Below are positions 45,290 through 57,768 of a stretch of DNA of 64,000 bases, piece after piece; the stretch's first letter is position 1; every line of letters starts with the position of its first letter. Under the pieces are notes generated by a model. That model did no database searches and had not been told where the DNA came from. It saw only the letters and a list, made by a program, of their open reading frames with translations. The stretch is from assembly GCA_963995505.1 (NCBI GenBank), contig OZ023193.1, forward strand, positions 992,001 through 1,056,000. The letters run 5' to 3'. The translations under genes were made by a program, and so were the position numbers. Source of the stretch: Hypericum androsaemum (taxonomy: Eukaryota; Streptophyta; Magnoliopsida; Malpighiales; Hypericaceae).

Positions 45290-48200
45290 TCAGTTGTTGG
45301 TGGTGCCTTGGGAAGTGGAAGTTGGCAGGAAAAGTGAAGAAGGGGAGGCGATAGGCTCATGCACCACCGAGTTGGAAGTGATTGAAATTGGATTGCCTTC
45401 TAGTTGGAGCATCATGCTTCCCAATATTTCAGTTAGAAGTTTCTTGAATTCGTCCTCCTTCACAACTTTCCCGTCGTCGGCCTCCATCATCTTAAATACA
45501 TGCCCTACAACTTTGTCCATCTGTCACGACACGAGCAATTTTAGCATCATCATAATAGACAAAAAAAATTTAATCTGTTAATTTAAAAAAAAGAGAAATG
45601 AAGTATAAGAACGTAATATCTATGTATGTTTGGGAGTATAGTAAATTCCTAAAAAAAGTCAAACTACAATAATATTTTTCGTGAAGTATAAGAATGATCA
45701 ACTCATCAAGTCGGAAAATTCATGAACGTGTCACTTTTTTGCATAGCTGGTTATAATATAAGGACCAAAAAAATTGGAACCATATCAATTTTCAATTGCC
45801 ATACCTCATCTAATGCGCCAAATGGGGGAAGTCCAGCTGATGGGGCAATTGCATCCAACGCCACCCGCAAGTACTCCTTCGAGATCTTCCCATGGCGGTC
45901 TTTTGGCGCACCTTCCATGGCTGCATTTAGAGCCTGCATCACCAGGAAAGTTAAATCCCGTATAAATGTTTCTTAACAATTGTAAATCTATACGAAGAAA
46001 AGTAGACAAAAGACACAAGATCACAACCTTTTCGAGTTCAAACTTGTTGGATAAGAGTCTCTTGATGCCACTACCATCGAATGTGTTCTCGCTGTGGGCG
46101 ACGATCACAGGTTGCTCTTTGAGACGCCGGGCGACGGCCTCGGCCACTATCTTGAATTCCTCCAAGAATGCCTCCTGAGAGACAAGGTTATCCAAAGCTT
46201 CCCGATTTTTACACAATCCCAGAGCTGGTTCCATGACATTCTCCCGCACCTATCCGATCAAGAATTTTAAGAATCACTTGATTGAACCGACATTTTTACG
46301 AATTAACGAACCGGTTTACGAGACAGTGACAGTGCTATTATAATTACCCAAGAATCAGAAATTGGAGGCATTCCTAAATCAACAGTGAGTTTCTCCGAGG
46401 CTAGTACGATGCAATCTCTGAGAGATTTGTCTCGCGAATCCAACTGGGAAAATATGGAAGCCATTTCTGGTTCATAACTTGGACCGTTTATGAACTCCAT
46501 CAAGTCATCTCCTTCTATACGAAGGATCACGATCGGATCTCGCTTCAATCCGGCGGCCATTCCTAACAAGATGTCCGAAAGCACCTCCTTAAATTCCGAC
46601 TTGCTCACTTTCTCTTGTTTGCCATGGGTGAACTCGTTTAGAACCTGTGTCACATGTTATATAAGTGCAAATATATACATATGTGAAGAAATTGATTGAG
46701 TTAATGAGAGTCCAACATTTTGGTCAAAGCAATGGAAAGTGGTTAGAATTAGAGATGTTACATTTAATTAATTAAATAGGTGATAGTCGGTAGCCGTAAC
46801 TTTTTACACCAATTGCAGGCATCATCATTAGATACTATCATGTTTTTTTCGCGAATATGTATTACTTTACCCAAAGAATAAATTAACAAAAGGAAAGTAA
46901 ATAATATGATTTGCATTGTCTTTACAAGCTTTTGGATCCACGACACCGACCACAGTTTGAATAATAACCGGACGTTGTCCAGGAGGAGAGGTAGATAAGG
47001 ACACGTTGTGTACATGCTGCATTTCTCTTTCCTTGCACAAGTCTACGAGATAAAAGTATGACAGCGGCAGTCGTGGTCTCACCAAATTATATTCCCCAAT
47101 AAAATTGGCAAGTTTATTTTTTCAAATCCTTAATTATTTCGTCTCAAATCTCAAGAACTTATCCTGAATAATCACACGTACCTACAAACTTATCAATCAA
47201 ATAAGTTTACCCATAATTCTACACCTGGAATTAAACTTAGATTGGTCAAATTTTATCTCCGAAAACCGTCACTCTTTACTAATAATTTTTGGTAATCTTA
47301 TATACTAACCATAGAATATACAAAATTGTGTAGAAGAATCGTCGCAAGTCTTTTAGGTGGACCGACCAACCGCGGGTAACAAGACACGTGTCAGGTTCTG
47401 GCGGAAAGTGTAAATTAAGGACCATAAAAGGAGGGTAAGTAGCATTAACGATAAGAATTCTGACGGTTTCTTATTGGTTGTATCTAGAAATATCTCCTTT
47501 TAGGTTAAAAGAGTGCTAATAGAATTAACGTGATCTTGTGCTACCAAGTCAAAATAACACATTTTTTTAAAGCAATAAATAACACATTAGACTTGGTTCA
47601 AAAGTCATTCTACAAAAATAACACATCAGCTCAATGTTGTACTAGTAGTCTAGAACAGGGATACGCAACGTGGAAGATTCTCTAATCCGAACTTTCACGA
47701 CTCATCCTACAAAATATCTCCTAAATGGCTAGCCCACGACTAGGATTGACCTAATCTATTTATCAATCTGTCCATAGTTAGGCAGGGAATTTTTTAAGTT
47801 AATCTTAATATTCAATTATTTGATAATTTAGTATATTTCATTTCTACCAATTTATGAGTGGCACGTTGGCAAAATTTCTCAGCTAAGCTAAGAAATAGAC
47901 TCGGATAAATAAGATAGTGTCTGCATTTTCAAACAAGTTGCATCCACATAATTTGTGATGATTTTTACAAAACAAATATTTGTTTGAAGAATTTTATTGC
48001 CTATCAAATTCCGTATAAAGTTATTTTAATGGATCCAACATCAAATATTAGGTGATATATAAAAAACATAATTTGTGGTCTACTTGGAACTAAACTTTAT
48101 CTTCAATTATTTAAAAAATTGAGGGACAAAATATTTATTAATTTTTATTAATCACGTGCTAAAATAATAATTCGAGTATATCGAAGTAGACTAACTTCTT

Positions 48201-48775
48201 CGTATCATCTAGACTGCAAGCCAAAAGATAAATTAGAGATTACATAATCATATCCTATAATCAACTTTATTTTCATTTCTAGCCACTTTAAGTTGCTTAT
48301 ATTCACTGATTTTTTTTAATCCTAATTGCTATCCATATACAACTACCCCATATTTTTCTACCCAACGTTTTCCATTAACGCAAGAAATTTGCCATCACTC
48401 AAAATTTTTAGTTTGTTCAAAACCTAGTTGATCCAGTGTATAAAGCTAAATTTTTAGTTTGCCATCAAGAAATTTTTTAGTTGATCCAGTGTATAAACGA
48501 ATAACAGTTAGAACGGGGAGTGTGCATTTAATTGTTACCTCGGAGTAAATGTGGTCGGAATCAGGAGAAGACCCCGGAGCAGGCAAGCCAAGGGCGGCGC
48601 CGATATCAGCAACAGCGGGGTGGAGCTCCTTCAAGGACAAATGGCCGTCCCCGTCCCTGTCCAATTCCCCGAACTTATGGTCGACGAAGCTACTAAACAC
48701 CTTGTCGTTCCCAACCAACTCCATTATGTCCGAACCGTCCAGAACCTGCTCCTGCTCGTGCCCTTTTCCTCCCAT
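45290..48775 (-). CDS. EF-hand calcium-binding protein, five exons, complete (copy B)
   Basis: Predicted exons are 48539-48775, 46348-46644, 46028-46249, 45805-45933 and 45290-45520, all phase 0, giving 371 residues from MGGKGHEQEQ. An in-frame ATG at 48790 (MEKVK...) or 48883 could also be the start. Residues 39-50 (DRDGDGHLSLKE) form a canonical calcium loop with acidic residues at positions 1, 3, 5 and 12. Later segments (around GKQEKVSKSEF, RHGKISKEYL and DDGKVVKEDEF) look like degenerate EF-hands. It resembles a plant family annotated only as calcium-binding EF-hand proteins. It probably senses or buffers calcium; the partner is unknown. No signal peptide is seen. The 1.9-kb first intron spans the D2 breakpoint, so copy A lacks exon 1. 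The 3' end faces the XIP-5 pseudogene. Confidence 0.88.
46867..47085 (-). other. 72-codon open frame inside EF-hand intron 1, copy B (unknown)
   Basis: Sister of the frame at 11626-11844 and open over its full length in both. No similarity that I can name. It has no clear splice sites that would join it to the EF-hand exons in phase. Confidence 0.3.
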
Positions 48776-48939
48776 CTTCACCTTTTCCATCCACTTGCCC
48801 ACTTGACGATGGCCCCCTGTGCTTCTTGTGATGTTGTTGTTGCCTTTTTCGAGCTCTATTATTCGGTTTTCGGATTTTCTCACTTAATATAAGCGATTTA
48901 AGTATGGGTGAGGATAATTTGTAAAAGAGGTGCGTCGAA

Positions 48940-48950
48940 GGGGGTATTTA
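48940..48950 (-). promoter_or_regulatory. Candidate TATA box of EF-hand gene copy B
   Basis: The minus strand reads cccataaatacccc, a TATA-like element about 150-170 bp before the chosen ATG and about 60 bp before the ATG at 48883. Confidence 0.4.
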
Positions 48951-49960
48951 TGGGAGAAAGAAAAGGCGCGTGAGAGTTCGTGCGTGTTCGAGTTGGACTC
49001 GGGGAGATGGAAACACGTGTGCTCTAACTTTAAACAATCATTAAATTAGAACAGGTGGAGGACAACACGTGGACGGCTGCCTGGGATTGTTATTTCGGGG
49101 ATGGACAGGGAACCTTTAGATTGTTTATTTTTGAATTCTTTTAAGTTCTGATGTTTTTAAATTAAATTTTTATGTTTATACTAGAACTTCAACATCGAAC
49201 CTTCTTAAATATGATAACAACTTATGCCAACAGATTATATATTTTTTAACTTTAATTTTATAGATACTTTTTTAATAATATTTTTTACGTTTAACTAATA
49301 TAATTTTTTTTTCTATTTTGACATATTCTTATTGGTGTTTATTTTGGGGTTTAATTGGGCATATGCTACATAGTATTTATGTACGCGTAAAGATATAGGT
49401 ATATACTAATAAATACCTAGACCAATGGTAAGATAATTAAAATGACTAGAATTTTTACATGTTAAATATTTATTTATTTTTTAATTATCATCAAAATATT
49501 TTAGCCGACTAGAAAATGTGGTTTTAATCGAAAGAGTAGGGAGGGGAGGAGAGATACAAAATTGGAACAGTTCTAATTTATTGAATCTAAGCGCCTATTC
49601 GATTTTCTAAGATAGGACGGTGCTGACTTTTGACCTTGTCATAAAAAAATCACGTTTGTTTCTTTTGTTCGGCTCCTGGGCAGATGGGGAAAATGGTACC
49701 GTTTTCCGTGTGCCGAGAGGTCTCTACCTTTTTTCTGATTCTTTTTTGGTTGGGAAGCAGGGAGTTCTTTAAGTAGCTTCCATGATTCAAGTTTACAATG
49801 ATGTGCAGCTAAATGGCCTCGCTACGGTGCTTCAAATACAGGTGGAGCTGTTCTTAGGATCAAGATGATATTCATATCAGATCGAATTGGACAAACTGAT
49901 AACATTATTACAAAAAAAAAAGAACTCATTTAGACTTCCACCAAATAGCAGAGAGATTGG
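48951..49960. other. Intergenic, nothing recognised
   Basis: AT-rich region between the EF-hand promoter and F3. No gene or transposon end is supported. Confidence 0.5.
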
Positions 49961-49969
49961 ATTCTAGAT

Positions 49970-50358
49970 TTAGTCATCCAACAGTCTCCAAGAAATGTTT
50001 GAAGGTAGCATTGACCGTAGGTTGTTGCGCAGGTCCTTCAAATATTTTTTGCGGTTGCTGATTCTATAATTATCAGGAAACGACTTTCTGAATGATCCGT
50101 CGCTTTCTAGAACGGTGGTGTGCTCAACCATGAACTTTAGGAAACTCATGTCACACGCAAAACTCGTAAAACCAGAAAACATAATCTGTTTAAGGTTTTG
50201 GTGCCGTGACATGCAAAGTTGGACCTCGTCAAAAAAAATGTCACATGGTTTGAGCTGCAAGGAATGCATAACCATCACATAATTTACGAAAAGACCTCTG
50301 CAATTAACTATTTTGTAACTGCCCAAAATGTTGTGACATGCACATAAGTACCAAAGGC

Positions 50359-50393
<35 letters not shown>

Positions 50394-51571
50394 AAATTAA
50401 TTACTTACACAAGAACTACCAAAAAAAAGCATGGCATAAAAAACACGAGTGTATACTTACATGCAACTCGAATCTTTGCAAGAGCAGGGAAGCCTCCAAC
50501 AGATCTATAGCGGTATGTTCGTACGAAATGTGATAATGGTGCATCATAGTTAGTGTTTTAAGATTGGGCAAGGGAGGAACTTTGCAGCCCGCCATAACTG
50601 TCCCCCGCAAAAAATAAAACCTAATTAACTTATACAAGTATACACAAAATGTTACTGGAAATATTATTCCTCTTACCAAGACTGTAGTGGTGTCTAGCGT
50701 CAAACACTCAAGGTGGGACATATTCAAGATATTGAGGCTCACAAGAAGACGCGGAGGACTCCGACCATGATGTGTCCTTAGTGAGCGCATGGTACCAACA
50801 TGAGACGAGATTTGGTGCAATTATTTCTAAACTCTCAACGAAGACGCACTCAATTGTCAAGTGCTTCAACTTCAAGTGAGGAATAGTACATTTAGCAGTA
50901 CGCAACTCATCGTTGTCAACCACTACCAAGCATTCGAGGGATGCACAAGTGGATAGTATAGCTTCAAAAACCTTATCTCCCACGTGGACATGTATCAAGA
51001 CGAGTTCTCTAAGGGCAGCGATCACGAGGCATGAAATAATTCGATTGGAACACGATAAGAAAGACAATATTGGCTATGAAGGGACAACTTTACCCTGGCA
51101 GCCCCCGAACAAAGTGCAAAGTCAAGCCATTTGTCTATGTCTGACTTAGTCAAAGTCGATCCATCTTGACAGAAACTCAACCGAAACTCCTCCAGGGTCA
51201 TACCCTTTGGGAAGTGGTGCACAACCCCATTGACCATCTTTGCGAAAGAAATAGCATCCATTCCAGGGAACGTGCGTTTTTCGAAGATCGGTCGAGTTAA
51301 AGAGGCCTCCCATGCATACTTCCATCTCTTGGAAAGGACGGAGGTGGCTGCTGCCTCCTTCATAGTCAATTGAGACAATATGCGCAATATGACATCATCG
51401 CCCAGATTGCTTATCCGGTCGGGCGCATCCTATACCAACATTATCACAACATCAACATATTGCGAATTTAACTCGAAAACAGGTTCCCATTACTGCAATG
51501 TAGAATTGATAAGCACCGACCTTGTTGGATTCAACTGGAAAGGAGGTTCCAATCCCTGCTTTCGACTCCAT
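49970..51571 (-). pseudogene. F-box/LRR gene F3, two frameshifts
   Basis: Exon 1 is 51521-51571 (MESKAGIGTSFPVESNK). Exon 2 starts at 51429 with DAPDRISNLGDDVILRILS, a good F-box, and continues through [12 protein letters not shown] net loss of about four bases near 51030 breaks the frame after IELFHAS. The next frame carries ALRELVLIHVHVGDKVFEA to APNLVSCWYHAL, and a second shift near 50800 leads to SLNILNMSHLECLTLDT. A short exon (about 50460-50600) and the last exon (from about 50264, LKPCDIFFDEVQLCMSRHQN to SNISWRLLDD) follow. The last exon lacks about 15 codons found in F4. Splice sites look intact. Two frameshifts make a full protein impossible, though the F-box part alone could be translated. 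Confidence 0.85.
50361..50390. repeat. (TA)15 microsatellite
   Basis: Perfect TA run inside an intron of F3. Confidence 0.95.
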
Positions 51572-52311
51572 TATAGACCCAAATTTATAAATTTAGAACG
51601 GGAGAGAGGGAGGCAATCGAGGATATATAGCAAGCAATTTTTTTGGAACAGAATAGGAATGAATGTTCTGTCTTTTTTCAATAAGTCAAGTCTTGTATAT
51701 ACTTTGATATCAAATTTACAATATAGGAAGGTACTCCATTGATTTACGCGTTGCTATTCCATGAGTATGTAATTACATTATGGTGCAGCATTAAGAGAAA
51801 CTTGTAGTAAGATTACATTTTGTTTTGCAAAACCCTCCGATGTAAACAATATGTAATTTTTTGGGATCAGAACAGGAATGTCCTGTTTAGAGAGGGTGAT
51901 TCGAATTTGTAGCAAGGAAAGTTATTAGCTACCCAATTTATATCCCTATTTTTATGGTCGATGCTAATATGAATTAGAATACTCTGTTGTAGATAGTAAT
52001 ATTTATTTCCGAGAAAAAAGATCAGCCCTATCTAAATAAACGAATTCTTTGGGGAAAAATTCTCCCATCTCGTCCAAAATATTATATGCCGTTTGATGAC
52101 AGAGCCATCATCATTCAAGTTTACAATGGAGTACTTGTCAAATGGCAGATTCAAGTTTACAATTATGTACTCCTCAAAAAACAGTTAAACAATTATGTGA
52201 TGGACTTCGGAAAGTGCCACTCTTGCCATTATGCTGGTCAAAATAAACGAGAAATTGGACAACATCAGTTACAAACAAGTGAAAGAGAGACTCATTTCGG
52301 AGAGATTGGTT

Positions 52312-54137
52312 CTAGAGTTCGTCGTCCAACAGTCTCCAAGAGATGTTTGAAGGTAGCATTTGGTGCAGATCAGCGCGGAGGCTCCCAAAATATTCTCTGC
52401 GATTGTAGATGAATCTATTCTCACGAAATGCTTGTTTGTACGCTCCGTCTCTATCTATCTCAGAATACTTGACAAAACTTGTTGTTACTTCAACGCACGC
52501 TAAATCAGTCGCGTGTTCAACTATGAACCTCAAGAAACTCATGTCACCCGGATAACTCATGAAACCAGAAAACATAAACTTCTTAAGGTTTTGATGCAAA
52601 GACATGGGTATCATGTCAAGTTGGACTTCGACATATGTATGATAGAAACAAGGGTCGAGCTGCAAAAAACGTGGTAACATCATTCCAATTAGGAAAAGAC
52701 TTTTGCAATTGACTATATAATATATTGTACTTCTATTACTTCATAAACATACCAAAATGTTGTGCCATGCACGTTAAGATTCAGATCAGCTTGAAGAAAA
52801 AGGCACAAAAACAAATCAGTTACATAGATGACACAAAGGCACGGGTATATACTTACATGCAACTCGAAGCTTTCCAAGCGCGGTGAAGCCTTCAACAATT
52901 CTATAGCAGTATGTTGGTATGAATTCTGATGATAGTGCACTAGAGCTAATGTTGTTAGATTGTGCAAGGAAGTAAAGTTGCGGCCAGCCATAATTGTCCC
53001 ATGCTGTAAAAAACAAAGCTTAATAAATTTCATATAACTATAAATACACTAAAGCAGAAAATTTTAACGTCTTACCAAGATTGTAGTAGTGTCCAGTGTC
53101 AAACACTTGAGTTGGGAAAAATACGAGATCTTCAGGCTCACAAGACGGGGAGGATTCAAATAATTATTATATGTCTTTTTGAGCGTATGGTAACCGCACA
53201 AGACGAGATTTGGTGCAATGATATCCAAACTCTCTAACAACTCACACTCCATTGTCAAGCGCTTCAACTTCAAGTGAGGGGTGTTACACTTAACTGCCCC
53301 ACGCAACCCGTAGTCATCAACCACCACCAAGCATTCGAGGGATGAACAAGTAGATAGTATAGCTTTGAAAACATGGTGGATCACCTTGGCTTGTATTAAG
53401 AAGAGCTCTTTAAGGGCTGTGTAATTTCCTTGATTCCGGAACAATTGGATTGGGACATAATAACTTCGATGATGAATTTTTTGGATGAAGTTCAGTTCCA
53501 CCCTGGTAGCCCCAGCATATAAAGCAAAATCAAGCCAATTGTCTACGTGTGTTTCAGACTTCGAAAGACGGAAACGCACGCAAAACTCCTCTAGTTTCGC
53601 ACCCTCTGGGAAACGGCGCACAACTCCATTGACCATCCTTCTGAAAGCAGTAGAGTTCATGTGGGAGAATGTATCTTTGTCGAATACAAGACGAGTTAAA
53701 GAAGCTATCCATAGATACTTCCATCTCCTGGAAAGGACGGAAGTGGCTGCTGCCTCCTTCATAGTCAACATAGACAATATCCGCAGTATAATTTCATCGT
53801 ACAAATTGCTTATCCGGTCAGGCACATCCTATACAAAGAATATCACATCATCAACATTTTGAGTCATATCTGTAAAATGTCATCTTTATTGATAAAGCGC
53901 CCCATGATACATAACAAGATTTCCAGGTATAATTGCCAACAAATACATCAGCGCCAAAACACAACAGAAAGGTAAGGAAAAAAACACCATGCCAATACAG
54001 CATAACATAGAAAACAACCAAAGAGAATCATGTCGCTGTAATAGTTCATATTACTGCAAAATGGAAAAATCTGAGTAGAATTGACAAGCATTGACCTCGT
54101 CAGATTGCATGGAGCTGGCCCCTGCTTTCGACTCCAT
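52312..54137 (-). CDS. F-box/LRR protein F4, four exons, intact
   Basis: Predicted exons are 54096-54137, 53076-53828, 52857-53003 and 52312-52659, all phase 0, giving 429 residues. The N-terminus is MESKAGASSMQSDE. The F-box lies at about 16-60 ([36 protein letters not shown]). Leucine-rich-repeat-like sequence follows, with motifs such as SLECLVVVDD, HLKLKRLTM, APNLV and LKCLTLDTTT. The C-terminus ends SNISWRLLDDEL. This is the architecture of plant F-box/LRR(-FBD) proteins, which act as substrate receptors of SCF ubiquitin ligases by binding SKP1 through the F-box. The substrate is unknown. It is the only member of the local family (F1-F5 and scraps) without lesions. A conserved exon-like segment at about 52752-52789 is skipped in this model because it would bring a stop. 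Confidence 0.88.
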
Positions 54138-54930
54138 AATAGACCCTAATTTAAAATTAAGACCGGGAGAGAGAGAGGGCGACAAGTTGAGGATATATAG
54201 CAAGTGACTCAGCGTGCACGTGGCAAAAAAACTGATGTGGGGACTTTATATAGGCTATTAAAGGCCACAATTGGCAAAGGACATGAAAAAAAATGAAGGG
54301 AGTTGATTATTATATTGGCAAAAATTACTTACCGAAAAAAAGTTATATTGGCAAAAAACATGAAGTGAAGAGAGTTGATGAATTTGGCCAGATTTGGTCA
54401 CGTCTCTTCACACCTCCTGCATCAGCAAGTAACTCTTTTGGAACAGAAAGGGAATGTTCTGTTTAGAGAGGGATTCGAAGTTTCTTGCAACAAAAGTAAT
54501 TTCTAGGGCAGCTTCCTATATGAATTATAATATTCTGTCGTAGATAGCAATATCGTATTTCCGAGGAAAATGTATTTCCCCCATCTAATTAAACGAATTC
54601 GTGTTCCCTACTATCTGCGGCAAAAATCTACAGCAAGACACGCACGAGTCGCATTTGGTGAATTGTCGCGTCCCTCTATTTTCCTTTTCTACGGACTCCA
54701 CTTTCCATGCTTTTGGTTGATTTCGCTACCTCTTTCCCTGTATATACGGAAATACCAAGTTTGTACAGGAACATAACAATGGTCTATATAAAATCTCTCT
54801 ATCGTTTTGACAATGATCAAGAATTTCGAGGAGTATCCAAAGGTTAATTAATTTCACTAGTAAAAAGTATTTACCAGTATTGACAACGGAAGAGGAGTTG
54901 CTCAAAATTGGGTTTGTTCATTTCAATGAT
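54138..54930. other. F4 upstream region
   Basis: Contains sequence shared with the other F-box upstream regions (about 54430-54610, with tctgtttagagaggg and atctaattaaacgaattc). Probably the F4 promoter, then anonymous sequence up to the LINE. Confidence 0.5.
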
Positions 54931-56575
54931 TTTTTTGGGTAGGTAAATATATTTTATTAAAATAAAAGAAAGTAAGTAATGCAAAAGACAAGAAGGAGGA
55001 GACTATTTAGCGAATAAGTTCGCTAAATACATCAATTCTAACAAATTAGAGTCACCTCACTCTCAGAGAGTCCCAAAACAAGTCGAGTTCTTGGTTGTCA
55101 ATGTCCCTGAGGGTCCTTGACCAAAGGATTCATTCACGAGTCTGGTAGAAGATGGAATACTTGAGAAGCTCACGATCACATTATTTTTCGTCAAAAATTA
55201 CCTGGTTCCGATGCAACTATATTCTCTAAGCAATTGTACCAAACAACGAATACCAAACCTTCCCAAACATGCCACCACAAGAAAAACCACACCAATGAGA
55301 GAGGGCCGAGTCCGAGGACCAGAACCCACACCACGACAACCCGACACCTTCCACCAAGTAGTCCCAAATCGAACGAGAAAATGGATAAAACAGCAGGAGA
55401 TGTTCCGAGGTCTCATCACTGTCCAAACAGAAAAGGCAAAGAGCTTCCCAAGCTTGGATTCTTCTCATGCGTATCAACATATCGCGCGTCTGAATACGCC
55501 TCTGGATAGCCTTCCACAAGAAACACTCTACTTTGAGAGGGATCAATCCAGTCCAGACCTTTCTTAGTTCCAAAATTACAGGGGTGACAACGAAACTGAG
55601 TTCCCAAACATGGCTTCTCCAAGACCTGGCCGAGAAGCCACCATTGCCCCACTGCCAACAGATTTCTTCCTTAGCCCTCTATCGAAGCCTCACGAAACTG
55701 ATGGTGCATAAACGCTCAGAGACCATGTCCTCTTCGAAACCTCTTAGCACTCTCCTCCAATTCAGCGACCACATCCAGGCTTCCTCCTCCCAACATCCAC
55801 ATTCAGCCACCCTAGCCAATCTTTGAGTAGAAAGCATATGAAGTCTACTGAATTTCTTCTTTAAAGGTGTGGATGTTGCCCATTTGTCCTCCCAGAATAA
55901 AAACAGCTTCTCATCTCCCAACTTGAGCTCAATTCCATCCAAAAAGTTGGCACGTGGCATGTCACCATCTCTTGCCACTTTACTTAAGCTTTCCCAGTTG
56001 CTCCCAGCATTGCTAGAAATAGAGGAGCTCTTAGGAAAAGAGTGAATCCCCGAAATAACCTGAACCCAGAGGGAGTCAACTTCGCAGCAAAACCTCCAAA
56101 ACCTCTTAAGGATTAAAGATTTGTTCATAAGGGACATATATTCAATCCCAAGTCCGCCCATTTCCTTTTGACGACAAACAACATCCCACTTAATCAAAGA
56201 TGAATTTGAAGCTTCTACATTACCAGACCACAGGAAGCGTCTAAACCTTTTCTCAATTTCTGAACAAATTCCCTTCGGGAGCAGGAACAATGAGAGATAA
56301 TATATCGAAAGGCAAGAGAGAACCGATTTAATCAACATGAGCCGTCCCCCGAAAGAAAGCAGGTTCCCTTTCCAATTCTCCAACCTTTTGTCAATTGCGT
56401 CCAACACCGGCTTCCAACCAGATTTTAGTTTCATATTGTTCCCAAGCGGGAGACCCAGATATTTGATTGGCAAATGATCAAAGGTGCACCCCCATTTCTC
56501 GGCCAATTCAGCTGCATCCGAGCCCAACACGTTGATCGGGATGATAAAGGTCTTCCCTAAGTTCACTCGTTTCAT
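54931..56575 (-). mobile_element. 5'-truncated LINE, RT C-terminus and zf-RVT region
   Basis: The poly(A) end is at 54931-54938 as a T run on the plus strand. Reading leftwards from 56575, the frame gives MKRVNLGKTFIIPINVLGSD, then IKYLGLPLGNNMKLKSGW, LMLIKSVLSCLSIYYLSLF, WDVVCRQKEMGGLGIEYMSL and FLFWEDKWAT, which is the conserved tail of plant LINE reverse transcriptases. It ends in a shifted frame with ECFLWKAIQRRIQTRDML and DETSEHLLLF (zf-RVT). Frame breaks near 55680 and 55570 make it inactive. Target duplication was not clear because the site lies in a local repeat. Confidence 0.87.
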
Positions 56576-57768
56576 ACATGAATGTTAAAATTATCTCGAT
56601 TATGAATTAGTCAAAAAATTAAAAATCTTCATGTCTGATTTCGAAGAAGAGGAGTTGCTCAAATTTGGGTTTGTTTATTTCAATGAATTTTATATACGTG
56701 AACGTTAAAATTATTGACAACGGTTTGATGGGTATTGTTCAGGAAAAAAAAAGCATGCACTCTAGGTGAAGTGCATACACAATTTAATGACATCAGGATC
56801 ACTTTACTCTATTTATCGCTCATGAGGCTCCGTGAATATCCTAAAAATATCAATTGGTCTATGGTAATGCGATTTCGGATATAGATGTTGGGCGTGGAGC
56901 CTGATGCCAGGGATGATCGGATTGAGTTCAGAACTCGAAGAAGTTTGGGAAATTCATCCGGATCAAGAGAAAAAGTCGGGAAAATGAATTGAGAAGACCC
57001 GGCAGACTCCAGACTCTTGGAGCCCGCCAAGTGAAGTTCCAGGTCTTGTAATAAACATCATAATTGTATCCATTGGTCAAAAATAGTACAATACAATCTC
57101 CGGCCCCAATGCAAATAAATAAATATATTAACAAATAAATAATCTAGCTGGTTAATAAAAAAACACTTGTCAATTAAAGGGAGAGTTTTGTTTATATGAT
57201 TTTATGACCGAAAGATAGATTAACATGTTTAGTGAGTATGGTATAAATTATTTGTCATTGAACTGTGTGAGAAAATATATATATTGGTTGTGTGACATTG
57301 TCACACGTGGATTTTTTTATCCTTGTCTCAAAAAATTTTGGTTTGGTCCGATTTTCCATAGTTCTTTTCAAAAAGATCATAACCAGATCCGAGAACTATT
57401 TTTTGAGCAAACAAAGAACCGATCTGGACCAATTCCTTTTGGTTCTGGTTTTGGACCAAATTTTTTGGTTTGGTTCGGTCTAGTTTTATAGTTCTTGGTT
57501 CTTTTGCTCATCCCAGACCAGACCAGACCAGCTGCTAAATGGCAAGACAGTAAATTAACGACAAATACAAGCCCGATCATCTACCGGAAAACCCTTCCAA
57601 AATCTTTTCCCGCGTCAATTGAAAAAGCACTCTCGAATCTAAAAATCCCTAATAACCTCGGAAACCAGAAGAAGAAACCCAACCCAACCCAACCAGGAAA
57701 CTGGTAAGAAGAGAAGAAAGAAGCAGACTTTCTGTTAATACCCAGAAAAAAAAGAAAGAGAAAAGGGG
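56576..57768. other. Intergenic and upstream region of the RAD21 pseudogene
   Basis: 56643-56690 repeats 54886-54930 (gaagaggagttgctcaaa(t/a)ttgggtttgtt). 57330-57535 is a low-complexity stretch rich in ttttggt and gaccaga. Nothing coding is supported apart from the possible 5' leader just before 57769. Confidence 0.5.

Larger units (their letters stand above)
44161..47376. repeat. Segmental duplication D2, copy 2
   Basis: Matches 8895-12151. It starts about 80 bp before the XIP acceptor and ends inside EF-hand intron 1, which continues here into real gene sequence. Confidence 0.9.

Noticed and set aside
52713..53033. Reading through the F4 intron to use the segment at 52752-52789 as a normal coding exon
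   Set aside because: Spliced in phase it gives a stop at the third codon, while skipping it joins the flanking exons in phase 0 with the full C-terminus.
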